Of a stretch of 36,049 bases of DNA, positions 5,662 to 13,916 are shown one piece after another; within the stretch, counting starts at the first letter, position 1; each line of letters starts with the position of its first letter. The notes under the pieces were generated by a model, which saw nothing but the letters and a program-made list of their open reading frames with translations, did no database searches and was not told where the DNA came from. A program made the translations under genes and the position numbers. Location of the stretch: NCBI GenBank assembly GCA_016783745.1, contig JADHVZ010000021.1:1-36049 (forward strand), written 5' to 3'. This DNA comes from Candidatus Omnitrophota bacterium (lineage in GTDB: Bacteria > Omnitrophota > Gorgyraeia > JAHIPI01).

Positions 5662-8600
5662 ATGAGAAAAAGAGACGCAATCATACTTTTAATTATAATA
5701 TCTTTTTTCTTTACTCCCCGGGCCGCAAGTCCTGCCGATGACATATTTTCTGAGTCTGAGCAGCCGGAGAGCATGGAAGAGGTGTCTTCAAAAATCAGAT
5801 CGTCCATGCCTAGAGCGTCATCTCAATATGTCGATAAAGTCGCAGAGGCTGTTTATTTAATAAACGAGCTCAAAAGAGAGATAGATCTTACACGGCAGAT
5901 CTTAGGGATTAGCAAAGAGGACGAAGGCCTTGATGATTATATTCCTCCGGTCGTTATCAGTAAACCCCGGGAAGTGATTCCCTCGTACGCTAAAAGCCCA
6001 AAAGCCGTGGAATTTGTCAGAAAGATAACCGGCAAACAGCCCACAGTCTTAGCCCAAAAGCCCTCAAGCGAAGAGAGTGGTATCTCCCGTGATGATATGA
6101 GCGATACCGCGGATGCTATAAGCAGGGAAGAAGCCGGCAAGACAACGACTACCCCTTATCCGCAGCCAAAAAGACTTAACGTCTACACCAAGAAAGAGCT
6201 ATGGCCGGACATGAGAAGTGTAGTGATCGAGAAGGAGCAGGAAGTGCTTGTTCCTGCGAAGGGGCTAAGGCGTTTCATGGTGATCGAGCCCAGTATGTTA
6301 ACCGCTCAGAGGGTCGGCGATAAGATCAGTGTTACCGGCGTAGGCCTGGGCAGAACATATCTCCATATCTGGGATGTCGAAGGCCGGCGTACGGTCAAGT
6401 TCACAGTGACTCAAAAAGGATATAAAAAATATACCACGGCGAGAAAGAAGGCAGTGACTGCCCGGCAGATGGATTCTTTTAAAGCTAGATATTCCTATGA
6501 TCAATACCGTTTTGATTCTTCTTCGGAAACGGCAAGCAGGGCTTATATGTACGAGGAGTATTATCACCGTCTGAATATCACCGGCCAGACACCATGGGGC
6601 AAGGCGAGTTCGCGTCTTCAATATGAAGGCCGGTCTCCGTCAGGAGACGCGGAGGATACCAGCGACTTGACATCCTGGGATTTTAACTTGACAGGAGAAG
6701 ATATAGAGCTTTCCATGGGAAATGTAGGAGCCTATTTTTCAGACCTTACCCTGCCTCGCACCGGGTACCAGGGGGTCCGGTTTAAAAATCCCGATAGCGA
6801 AAAGGTGAACTATGACCTCGTATGGGGGGCAAGGGGAAACCGGATGTGGGGTTATAGAGTATTGGAATGGGATACCGCAAATTACTTTTACGGCGGAAGG
6901 GCACAAGTCGAGCCGGCAGATTTTATACATTTCAATACCACATACATGCGCGCGGCTGAATATGCAGATGAGGCGGCGGATTGGGTGGTTGCCGGGGGCA
7001 TGGGGCTCAATTTCTTCGATGATGCGATCGAGATAGAAGCTGAGGCAGCGCGCAACAAGAGCGCGGCAACAGAACTACACAATCACGCGTATCGAGTGGA
7101 TACTACGATCGATCTGGAGGATTATGACCTGACCCTCAAAGGGAGTTATAAAGATGTGGATCCTGATTTTAGAGTTGTTACCGGGACTACTGCTCCTGAC
7201 GTCGGGCGTTTAGGGGTCTATCTGGACGCTGATTACAGTCCGTTTAAATACCTGCGCGTTACCGGTGAATACGATGCTTTCCGCAATAGATATAACTTCA
7301 ATGCCGCTGAGACTCAAAGATATAATCATGACTGGCGCAGTACAATTGATTTTAGCGCGGGAGAGGATACGAGGTTTAAGTTTATGTTCTGGAATAGAAA
7401 TCGTGAGGGTGAAGCTACTCCGATGCGCGGCCATGGAGAAACGTATCAGGTCTCACAACATTTACCGCTTGCGGAACCGTTCAAGTCAATGGACATGAGC
7501 TTCCGGTACGAACCCACTAAATATAAAAACCTGAATGACCTTACCCCCAATTACAGAGAGAGAAAATATACCACAGCCATGAGGATGAATGTAGTAAAAA
7601 ATCTTTATTATGATCTTTCGCACAGCTGGCATTATAGAAAAATGACGGAAAGCGCCGAACACGGGCTGGTAAAGAGCTTTGGCACCGGTATCTTCTATTC
7701 CATGCAGATCCTGGATAGTCCGTTTTACGGTTCCGGGAGTTTAAGGTATAAGAAAGAATATGGCGTTATAGACAATATCACTCTTTCCTCCGGAGAGAAT
7801 GCATTTACAGGCCAGGGCGAGATCAAATACAGGCCGTCTAGTGAATTGGAGACTTACCTGCGGGTGAATTACCGCCGGGTCCGCGGAATCCTTGACCATA
7901 GCAAAAGCAGGCAGGAGACGCGCATTTACGGAGGCGGCTCATTCTATTTTGATAGTACATTGCGTTGGGGTTTAGGCGGTTCTATAGAAGGCTTTATTTT
8001 TGAGGACTTAAACGGCAATGGAGATAAGGATGCCGGCGAAAAGGGATTTGCCGGGATCGACGTATATGCCGGTGAAGATCACGCGACGGTCACCGGGCCC
8101 GGCGGAGGATTCGAATTTAGAAGCATCAAAGGCTATGAATTACCCGTCATGTATGATCCCAGGATGCTGCCGGATGGATATAAATCCACTACGCCCAATC
8201 CGCAGACTGCCATGCTTGAGCACGGGATAACTCAAGAAGTTTATTTCGGTGTTTTAGCCGTTGCTGAGATCTCGGGAATAGTATTTCACGATATAAATAT
8301 GAACGGTGAGTTTGATGCAGATGATGAAGGTGTAAGGGGAGCTCTTCTTGCTCTGGATGACGGGCTTATGGCTATAAGCATGGCAACGGGCCATTTCAGG
8401 CTGGAAGAGGTCAGGCCGGGCAAAAAGACGCTCACTTTAGATCCCACATCGCTTCCCCATCATCTCCTTTCGCTGAAAAAAGTAAAAAGGGATATAGAGG
8501 CCGAAGGCGGTAAAAATTACGATGAGAAGTTTCCTCTATACGCGTTACGCACGATCGTAGGCGCTATATTTATTGATGACAATAAAAACGGCCGGTTTGA

Positions 8601-8838
8601 TACGGACGAGGAAGGTGTGCCGGATATTGTGGTACGGTGCCGGGATTCGGCAACGCTAACAGACAATAAAGGCGGATATTTTTTGAAGAAATTACCCGGC
8701 GGGAAACAGGAAGTGGCCATTGATGTGGAGAGTATCCCCTCCCAGTATGAACTTGCGGTATCTTCGTCTCGAAACATAGAACTTCGCATAGACGGCGAGA
8801 TCAAAAAAGACGTTAATTTCGCGGTGAAGCGAAAATAA
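5662..8838 (+). CDS. Large outer-membrane barrel protein with pilus-formation N-domain and three SdrD B-like domains (usher candidate)
   Basis: About 1058 residues from the ATG at 5662. A TTG at 5656 is also possible, and the GAGGG SD suits either. A signal peptide ends near residue 25. Next come a short helical segment (45-85), a low-complexity linker and a domain at about 185-255 (VIEKEQEVLVP through GRTYLHIWD), resembling the N-terminal domain of secretins and pilus-assembly proteins (T2SS-T3SS_pil_N). A long region of alternating aromatic strands (270-770) is the likely beta-barrel. Three repeats start at about 772, 872 and 968, each with a DxNxNGxxD-x2-E-x-G calcium-binding-type loop as in SdrD B or carboxypeptidase-regulatory folds. 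It is last in the subunit-chaperone operon, which is where an usher would be, but I see no FimD/PapC plug or N-domain motifs. An export and assembly role is inferred. Confidence 0.6.
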   Translation: MRKRDAIILLIIISFFFTPRAASPADDIFSESEQPESMEEVSSKIRSSMPRASSQYVDKVAEAVYLINELKREIDLTRQILGISKEDEGLDDYIPPVVISKPREVIPSYAKSPKAVEFVRKITGKQPTVLAQKPSSEESGISRDDMSDTADAISREEAGKTTTTPYPQPKRLNVYTKKELWPDMRSVVIEKEQEVLVPAKGLRRFMVIEPSMLTAQRVGDKISVTGVGLGRTYLHIWDVEGRRTVKFTVTQKGYKKYTTARKKAVTARQMDSFKARYSYDQYRFDSSSETASRAYMYEEYYHRLNITGQTPWGKASSRLQYEGRSPSGDAEDTSDLTSWDFNLTGEDIELSMGNVGAYFSDLTLPRTGYQGVRFKNPDSEKVNYDLVWGARGNRMWGYRVLEWDTANYFYGGRAQVEPADFIHFNTTYMRAAEYADEAADWVVAGGMGLNFFDDAIEIEAEAARNKSAATELHNHAYRVDTTIDLEDYDLTLKGSYKDVDPDFRVVTGTTAPDVGRLGVYLDADYSPFKYLRVTGEYDAFRNRYNFNAAETQRYNHDWRSTIDFSAGEDTRFKFMFWNRNREGEATPMRGHGETYQVSQHLPLAEPFKSMDMSFRYEPTKYKNLNDLTPNYRERKYTTAMRMNVVKNLYYDLSHSWHYRKMTESAEHGLVKSFGTGIFYSMQILDSPFYGSGSLRYKKEYGVIDNITLSSGENAFTGQGEIKYRPSSELETYLRVNYRRVRGILDHSKSRQETRIYGGGSFYFDSTLRWGLGGSIEGFIFEDLNGNGDKDAGEKGFAGIDVYAGEDHATVTGPGGGFEFRSIKGYELPVMYDPRMLPDGYKSTTPNPQTAMLEHGITQEVYFGVLAVAEISGIVFHDINMNGEFDADDEGVRGALLALDDGLMAISMATGHFRLEEVRPGKKTLTLDPTSLPHHLLSLKKVKRDIEAEGGKNYDEKFPLYALRTIVGAIFIDDNKNGRFDTDEEGVPDIVVRCRDSATLTDNKGGYFLKKLPGGKQEVAIDVESIPSQYELAVSSSRNIELRIDGEIKKDVNFAVKRK

Positions 8839-8844
8839 CGCAAA

Positions 8845-8925
8845 TCAGAAATTCGGTCTTTTTCCCCGGTTTGATTTCTTTATCCTTTTACCCTTGCGCG
8901 CTCTCTTTCTGTGTCCCTTTGCCAT
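8845..8925 (-). CDS. Tiny basic protein resembling 30S ribosomal protein bTHX
   Basis: A 26-codon ORF with a textbook SD (AGGAGG at 8938-8933, 7 nt before the ATG) and a promoter just upstream. The peptide starts MAKGHRKRARKGK and ends RGKRPNF; 15 of its 26 residues are Lys or Arg. The order MxKG-[DH]-basic run-GK-...-GKxRP matches the bTHX family of ribosomal proteins (about 25-27 residues), which bind the head of the 30S subunit. It is short enough to be missed by gene callers. It lies tail to tail with the OM protein gene, 6 nt apart. It could also be another small nucleic-acid-binding peptide. Confidence 0.65.
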   Translation of the reverse strand: MAKGHRKRARKGKRIKKSNRGKRPNF

Positions 8926-8937
8926 TATATTTCCTCC

Positions 8938-8966
8938 TTGCTTTAATGCGGGGATTATAATATAAT
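8938..8966 (+). promoter_or_regulatory. Weak promoter candidate for the divergent PAP2 gene
   Basis: TTGCTT (8938-8943), 17 nt, TATAAT (8961-8966). Only half of the -35 box matches. It overlaps, back to back, the minus-strand promoter of the bTHX-like gene, so the two may compete. Confidence 0.4.
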
Positions 8967-8982
8967 AAGAAGACTAAATCAA
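8954..8982 (-). promoter_or_regulatory. Promoter of the bTHX-like gene
   Basis: On the minus strand, TTGATT (8982-8977), a 17-nt spacer and TATAAT (8959-8954). Transcription would start near 8947, giving a leader of about 22 nt that carries the AGGAGG. Confidence 0.7.
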
Positions 8983-8998
8983 GATAAATTTACGATAT

Positions 8999-9445
8999 AT
9001 GCGAGAATTCATACTAGATAGTAAATTTAATATAATATTCATCATAATAATCGCCTGGTTTGTAGCTCAGTGCCTTAAAGTCCTGCTTGGTGTATTCAGA
9101 GAGAAGAGATTTAACTTTAATTGGTTTGTGGGTACGGGCGGTATGCCAAGCTCACACGCGGCCGCTGTTTCGGCGATGGCCACCTCCATAGGAGTTCACA
9201 ACGGAGTAGATTCCCCGTTGTTCGCAATAGCTATGTTGTTTGCTATAGTGGTTTTGTTTGACGCTCAGGGTGTAAGGCGTGCAAGCGGTAAGCAGGCCGA
9301 GCTGCTGAATAAGATCCTGGATGATATATATTGGAAAAAGAGGATCAAGGAAGACAGGTTAAAAGAACTCTTAGGCCATACGCCGGTGGAAGTGATTGCC
9401 GGTACAGCGTTAGGTATATTAATTGGCCTGTTTTTTAGTCCTTAA
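8999..9445 (+). CDS. Divergent PAP2 family membrane protein (DUF212/YuiD-like)
   Basis: 148 residues. Hydrophobic segments lie at about 10-30, 76-95 and 128-146. Motifs typical of the divergent PAP2 (DUF212) family are present: GGMPSSHAA at about 47-55 and LGHTPVEV at about 123-130, with FDAQGVRRASGKQA between them. The family is related to phosphatidic acid phosphatases and presumably acts on a lipid or isoprenoid phosphate at the membrane, but no substrate is established. There is no clear SD before the ATG. It heads a same-strand run with the L,D-transpeptidase and accA, so an envelope role is likely. Confidence 0.85.
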   Translation: MREFILDSKFNIIFIIIIAWFVAQCLKVLLGVFREKRFNFNWFVGTGGMPSSHAAAVSAMATSIGVHNGVDSPLFAIAMLFAIVVLFDAQGVRRASGKQAELLNKILDDIYWKKRIKEDRLKELLGHTPVEVIAGTALGILIGLFFSP

Positions 9446-9465
9446 ATTCGGAGGATATTGATTAA

Positions 9466-10296
9466 ATGAAAAATAGACTGATCATCGCCGGTATAGCTGT
9501 TGCAGTGCTTATAGGATCAAGCCTTCTGCTGATCCCAAGAAAAGATCCGGCGTCCGTCGCGCCGGCAGTAGCCGAACCTTATCAAAAAGCCGATGACCCT
9601 TCACTGATCATGTTTGGGAAGGCCAAAAAATTTGAAGAAAAGGGAGACCTTCTTTCCGCCAAAAAAATATACAAAAAAATACTTACAAAATTTCCAGATA
9701 GCGGCATAGTAAAAAATGTGAGGGAAAGATTATACAGTGTGAATATGGGCATTCTTTTTTCTCCGATCCCGAACGAAGACAGCGTATTTTATGAAGTAAA
9801 GCCCGGGGATACGCTGACTAAGATCGCCAGAGAGTTCGGCACGACGGTGGAGCTTATAATCAAGAGCAATAACCTGTCCAATACCGTCATAAGGCCTATG
9901 ACGAGGCTTAAGGTGTCGACCGCAAAGTACAGCATTCTTGTGGATAAGTCCCAGAATATGCTCATGCTAAAGTCCGATGAAGAGGTTTTGAAGACATACA
10001 CGGTATCTACCGGGGCGGACAACGCTACGCCAACGGGTACATACAAGATCAGGAATAAATTGATCGATCCCACATGGTACAGGGCCGGAGCAATAGTGCC
10101 TCCGGAAAGCCCTGAGAATATATTGGGGACAAGGTGGATGGGGTTCGACCTTGATAGCTACGGCATCCATGGGACAACAGATGAATCAACCATCGGTATG
10201 CATATCACAAAGGGCTGCGTAAGGATGAGGAACAGCGAAATCGAAGAGCTCTATGCGATAATCCCGGTGGGAGTGGAAGTCAAGATAATAGATTAA
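9466..10296 (+). CDS. LysM and L,D-transpeptidase (YkuD) cell-wall enzyme
   Basis: 276 residues. An N-terminal membrane anchor (6-23) is followed by a TPR-like helical pair (45-85), a LysM peptidoglycan-binding motif (107-150, starting FYEVKPGDTLTKIA) and a YkuD domain (152-276). The catalytic motif is IHGTTDESTIGMHITKGCVRM, with His234 and nucleophile Cys251. The usual S-x-GCVR here reads T-KGCVR. The enzyme should form 3-3 cross-links in peptidoglycan or attach proteins to it from the periplasmic side. SD GGAGG; 20 nt after the PAP2 gene and 12 nt before accA. Confidence 0.9.
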   Translation: MKNRLIIAGIAVAVLIGSSLLLIPRKDPASVAPAVAEPYQKADDPSLIMFGKAKKFEEKGDLLSAKKIYKKILTKFPDSGIVKNVRERLYSVNMGILFSPIPNEDSVFYEVKPGDTLTKIAREFGTTVELIIKSNNLSNTVIRPMTRLKVSTAKYSILVDKSQNMLMLKSDEEVLKTYTVSTGADNATPTGTYKIRNKLIDPTWYRAGAIVPPESPENILGTRWMGFDLDSYGIHGTTDESTIGMHITKGCVRMRNSEIEELYAIIPVGVEVKIID

Positions 10297-10308
10297 GGCA
10301 TTGTCAAG

Positions 10309-11310
10309 ATGAACGGGAGCGGGTTAGAATTCGAAAGGTCCATCCTTGAGCTTGAGAAAAAGATAGAAGAGCTTAAGAAATTGTCATCGAAGGAGAAGAT
10401 GAACCTCTCCGGAGAGATAAAAAAGCTCGAGGAGAAGCTCGAAAAATTAAAGAAGGATGTATACGAGAACCTTACTCCATGGCAGCGTGTTCAGATAGCC
10501 CGCTATCCGAAAAGGCCTTATACCCTTGATTATATAAACGCCATCATGACGGATTTCGTAGAACTTCACGGCGACCGCTTTTTTAGCGATGACAAGGCCA
10601 TGATCTCCGGGTTCGCTAAGTTGAACGGGCATAATATCTGTATCATCGGCCATCAGAAAGGACGGGATACAAAGGAGAATCTGGAGAGAAATTTCGGCAG
10701 CGCGCATCCTGAAGGGTACAGGAAGGCGATGAGGGTGATGAAGCTTGCCGAGAAATTCGGTGTTCCCGTAGTATGTTTTATAGATACCCCGGGCGCCTAC
10801 CCCGGCATAGGGGCTGAAGAAAGAGGGCAGGCGAGTGCGATAGCTTGCAATCTTATGGAGATGTCCGTGTTGGAAGTGCCCATTGTCGTCGTTGTCATAG
10901 GGGAGGGCGGTTCCGGCGGAGCGCTTGGCATAGGTGTGGGAGACAGGATCTCTGTTCTGGAAAACGCCTATTATTCTGTCATATCACCTGAAGGCTGCGC
11001 GTCAATACTATGGCGTGATAGGGTAAAGGCGCCTCAGGCCGCTGAGGTTTTGAAGCTTACGGCTAATGATCTTTATGAATTCGGCATTATAGATGATGTC
11101 ATAAAGGAGCCTCTCGGAGGCGCTCACAAGGCTCCGGCAGTTGCGGCTAATAATATTAAAAAAAAGGTATTAAAGCATATCGATGAGCTAGTTAAGTTTT
11201 CCAAGAAAGAGCTTATTGAAAAGAGGTATGAAAAATTCAGGAAAATGGGTATTTTTGAGGAGGGCGTCAGGCCCAATGATCCCGACGGAAAAAATCACGA
11301 AAAAACTTGA
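10309..11310 (+). CDS. accA: Acetyl-CoA carboxylase carboxyltransferase subunit alpha
   Basis: 333 residues, close to the usual 315-325. An N-terminal coiled-coil (5-50) precedes the carboxyltransferase domain. Diagnostic stretches are [33 protein letters not shown], the [18 protein letters not shown] region and [16 protein letters not shown], where backbone amides bind the enolate. With AccD it transfers carboxyl from biotin to acetyl-CoA, the first step of fatty-acid synthesis in the cytoplasm. accD is not in the window. The last 35 nt overlap the start of the kinase gene that follows, suggesting translational coupling between lipid synthesis and the downstream envelope genes. Confidence 0.97.
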   Translation: MNGSGLEFERSILELEKKIEELKKLSSKEKMNLSGEIKKLEEKLEKLKKDVYENLTPWQRVQIARYPKRPYTLDYINAIMTDFVELHGDRFFSDDKAMISGFAKLNGHNICIIGHQKGRDTKENLERNFGSAHPEGYRKAMRVMKLAEKFGVPVVCFIDTPGAYPGIGAEERGQASAIACNLMEMSVLEVPIVVVVIGEGGSGGALGIGVGDRISVLENAYYSVISPEGCASILWRDRVKAPQAAEVLKLTANDLYEFGIIDDVIKEPLGGAHKAPAVAANNIKKKVLKHIDELVKFSKKELIEKRYEKFRKMGIFEEGVRPNDPDGKNHEKT

Positions 11311-11719
11311 TATTCCCAGCGATATAGGTTATATTAAAAAAGTGAGCAGAGAGATACTTGCGCACCTGCAGCGTTTAAAAGTGGATAAGTCGATCCAGTT
11401 TGACATAAGGCTGTCTTTTGAAGAGGCGCTCAGAAACGCAATAGAGCACGGCAATGATTACAAGAAGGACCTTTCCGTTGCCGTTGCCTATGAAGTAGAT
11501 GCGGAGAGTATAGAGATAGAGATAGAAGATCAGGGAAGGGGCTTTGACGTAAAAAAAGTCGCAGACCCCAGGGACGAAGAGAATATTATGAAGGAAAGCG
11601 GAAGGGGAGTTTTTTTAATATATAAGCTAATGGACAAAGTCCGTTATAATAAAAAAGGCAATAAGATAATAATGAGTAAATCCCTGAAAAACGTTAGCGG
11701 AGGGCAAGATGCAGATTAA
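11276..11719 (+). CDS. RsbW/SpoIIAB-like serine kinase (HATPase_c)
   Basis: The start is placed at the ATG at 11276, 8-9 nt after GAGGAGGG, rather than an upstream TTG inside accA. The 147-residue product is a lone HATPase_c domain: N-box [12 protein letters not shown]1 box DQGRGFD and G2 box GRGVFLI are intact. This family phosphorylates a serine on a STAS antagonist or sequesters a sigma factor. The next gene (overlapping by 11 nt) is a STAS protein, so the pair is a classical partner-switch module. No sigma factor or PP2C phosphatase is nearby; the downstream genes are mlaE, mlaF and mlaD. Confidence 0.9.
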   Translation: MIPTEKITKKLDIPSDIGYIKKVSREILAHLQRLKVDKSIQFDIRLSFEEALRNAIEHGNDYKKDLSVAVAYEVDAESIEIEIEDQGRGFDVKKVADPRDEENIMKESGRGVFLIYKLMDKVRYNKKGNKIIMSKSLKNVSGGQDAD

Positions 11720-12041
11720 AGTGGAAGAGAAAAACGGTATTAAGGTATGTTCTGCCGAAGGTGATATCGACATAAATAGCTCGCCTCAGGTCAAAAAGGC
11801 ATTTGATAAGCTGGTGCAGGCAAGGAGCGAAAAAGTGGTTATAAATCTGCAGAAAGTCGCGTATATCGACTCCTCCGGCCTTGCAACTCTTGTTGAAATA
11901 CTGAAAAACTTTAAAAATGCCGGCGGTAAACTGAAGCTTTGCAGCCTTTCAAACAAAGTGAAAAGCCTTTTTGAGATCACTAAACTCGAAAAGCTTTTTG
12001 ACATAAAAGATTCGGAAGACGAAGCATTACAGACATTTTAA
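11709..12041 (+). CDS. STAS-domain anti-anti-sigma / MlaB-like protein
   Basis: 110 residues forming a single STAS domain. The conserved YIDSSGL motif is present; Ser56, the second serine, is the equivalent of the phosphorylated serine of SpoIIAA/RsbV. It is therefore a plausible substrate of the kinase encoded just before. Mla transporters of E. coli carry a STAS subunit, MlaB, bound to MlaF, and this gene lies directly before mlaE. It could be an MlaB equivalent, an anti-anti-sigma factor, or both. The phospho-serine favours switchable activity. Confidence 0.9.
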   Translation: MQIKVEEKNGIKVCSAEGDIDINSSPQVKKAFDKLVQARSEKVVINLQKVAYIDSSGLATLVEILKNFKNAGGKLKLCSLSNKVKSLFEITKLEKLFDIKDSEDEALQTF

Positions 12042-12063
12042 AACCAACAAGCGGGTATTATAT

Positions 12064-12861
12064 ATGGGGAATATATTTGAGAATATTGGCGGGGGAGTAA
12101 TAGGTACGGGCCGGCGCATAATAGATGTGCTGGCTCTTTTTGTCGATGTCCTTTACTGGATATTTGTAGGGCCTTTCAAAGGGAAAGCGGCGAAGCGGGA
12201 AGGCATCTTTGAACAGATGCTCTTTGTCGGGGTAAAATCGATCCTTATCGTATTTTTTGTAGGGCTGTTTACGGGGATAGTCATAGCGATGCAGACAGCG
12301 CCCCAACTGGATTCGCTGGGCGCGGTTATTTACGTAGCAGGCCTTGTTGCCGTATCCATAACAAGGGAATTAGGCCCGGTGCTTACCGGACTGGTCATCG
12401 CCGGAAGAGTGGGGGCTGCCTTCGCGGCCGAACTCGGCACTATGAAAGTCACTGAACAGGTAGAGGCCCTTGAGGGCATGGCGCTGAATCCGGTCAGATT
12501 TTTAGTAGTCCCGCGTTTTCTTGCTTTAATAATAATGCTGCCGTGTCTTACTATCTTTGCTGACGCGGTCGGCATATTCGGAGGATACCTTATAGGAGTT
12601 TTCAATCTGAACATAAATTCCGCGCTGTACATAGACACTACATTCAGGTTCCTTACGGCAAAAGATGTGGTTACGGGAGTCATAAAAAGCGTTGTGTTCG
12701 GCGGAATCATCGCGCTGATAGGATGCTATTACGGGCTCAATACCCGCGGAGGAGCGGAAGGCGTCGGAAAAGCGACGACGACAAGCATAGTCTCAAGTTT
12801 TATTCTTATAATTTTGGCCGATTGTGTTCTAACGGCCGTATTTTTCTTTTCTGATATGTAA
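12064..12861 (+). CDS. mlaE: MlaE-family ABC transporter permease
   Basis: 265 residues, the normal length. The MlaE (YrbE) fold is evident: an N-terminal amphipathic segment, about five membrane helices, and the conserved core SITRELGPVLTGLVIAGRVG followed by AAFAAELGTMKVTEQVEALE, then a P-x-R-FLVVPR segment. It forms the inner-membrane part of an MCE-type phospholipid transporter that keeps outer-membrane lipid asymmetry. There is no strong SD before the ATG. Its stop codon TAA is also the left target-site copy of the MITE-like element that separates it from mlaF. Confidence 0.95.
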   Translation: MGNIFENIGGGVIGTGRRIIDVLALFVDVLYWIFVGPFKGKAAKREGIFEQMLFVGVKSILIVFFVGLFTGIVIAMQTAPQLDSLGAVIYVAGLVAVSITRELGPVLTGLVIAGRVGAAFAAELGTMKVTEQVEALEGMALNPVRFLVVPRFLALIIMLPCLTIFADAVGIFGGYLIGVFNLNINSALYIDTTFRFLTAKDVVTGVIKSVVFGGIIALIGCYYGLNTRGGAEGVGKATTTSIVSSFILIILADCVLTAVFFFSDM

Positions 12862-13092
12862 ATGAGCACATAACTTATGGAGCCCTATTTATTAAAGTTG
12901 CGACATAAGTTATAAGTGCGAATTTATTGCGAGGAGCGAAGCGACGAAGCAATCCCAGATTGAGATTGCTTTGCCTCGTAGGATGTGGCAAAATTCTATA
13001 CTATAATTTTGCCACACTCGGCGAAGTTAATTCGACCACATAACTTACGTCACAGTTTTGTTTGATTATAGTTCCGTAAGTTATGGTCTCAT
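12862..13092 (+). mobile_element. 231-bp MITE-like element between mlaE and mlaF
   Basis: The ends are 19-bp terminal inverted repeats, 12862-12880 (starts ATGAGCACATAAC) and 13074-13092, matching at 16 of 19 positions. TAA directly flanks both sides (12859-12861 and 13093-13095), as expected for a 3-bp target duplication. The interior is a chain of hairpins: ATAACTTAT/ATAAGTTAT (12870-12878 with 12905-12913), CGAAGCAATC/GATTGCTTTG (12945-12973), a perfect 12-bp stem (12984-12995 with 13005-13016), and a long right-end stem (13034-13049 with 13075-13088). It has no coding capacity. The left TAA is the mlaE stop codon, and the right TAA runs into the mlaF SD (AAGGAG). It may terminate or process the mRNA within the operon. 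Confidence 0.75.
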
Positions 13093-13104
13093 TAAGGAGC
13101 GAGC

Positions 13105-13899
13105 ATGGGAGAAGTAATAATCGATATAAGGAATGTATACAAGAAATTCGGAGACCGGCAGATACTTTCCGGTGTAGACCTGCAGGTATATAAGGGGGAG
13201 ACCCTGGTCATAATGGGGGGTTCGGGCTGCGGCAAGAGCACGTTGTTACGCCATATGACAGGAGCCATAAAACCTGATACCGGCAGTGTGTATATGCGGG
13301 GACAGGATATGGGAGAGCTCAACGAAGACGGGCTGGACGCGCTCAGGAAAAAATTCGGGATGCTGTTTCAATCCGCGGCCCTTTTTGATTCATTGAACGT
13401 GCGGGATAATGTCTGCATGCCGTTAAGGGAGCATACTAAACTCGATGAAAGTATAATGAAGATCATGGTCAAGATGAAGCTCGAGCTGGTGGGCTTGAGA
13501 GGGTTTGAAAACCTCATGCCCGCGCAGCTTTCAGGCGGCATGAAAAAACGTGTCGGGCTGGCCAGGGCCATTGCCATGGATCCGGAGATAATTTTTTATG
13601 ACGAGCCGACCACAGGGCTGGACCCGATAGTCGCAAGCGTAATAGATAAATTAATATTAGACCTCAGCAATAAATTATCCATAACAAGCATCGTCGTCAC
13701 TCATGATATGAACAGCGTATTCCGCATAGCTGACAGAATAGCGATGCTTCATGAAGGCAGGATATTACAGGTTGGGACTAAGGATGAAATCAGGAACACG
13801 GATAATCCTCTGGTCAAGCAATTTATAAACGGTGAATCAGAGGGACCTATAAATTTCTTTATGGATAGTGAAGGCTATTTAGAGGAGCTTACAAAATAA
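13105..13899 (+). CDS. mlaF: MlaF-family ABC transporter ATP-binding protein
   Basis: 264 residues. Walker A GGSGCGKST (about 35-43), Q-loop MLFQSAALFDSL, signature LSGGMKKRVGLARAIA, Walker B IIFYDEPTTGLDP and the switch His in VVTHDM are all intact. LSGGMKKR and the PTTGLDP context are typical of MlaF rather than of other ABC ATPases. It powers lipid movement through MlaE. The SD AAGGAG partly comes from the target duplication of the upstream element. mlaD follows 17 nt later. Confidence 0.95.
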   Translation: MGEVIIDIRNVYKKFGDRQILSGVDLQVYKGETLVIMGGSGCGKSTLLRHMTGAIKPDTGSVYMRGQDMGELNEDGLDALRKKFGMLFQSAALFDSLNVRDNVCMPLREHTKLDESIMKIMVKMKLELVGLRGFENLMPAQLSGGMKKRVGLARAIAMDPEIIFYDEPTTGLDPIVASVIDKLILDLSNKLSITSIVVTHDMNSVFRIADRIAMLHEGRILQVGTKDEIRNTDNPLVKQFINGESEGPINFFMDSEGYLEELTK

Positions 13900-13916
13900 C
13901 AATAGAGAGGTGCAAA

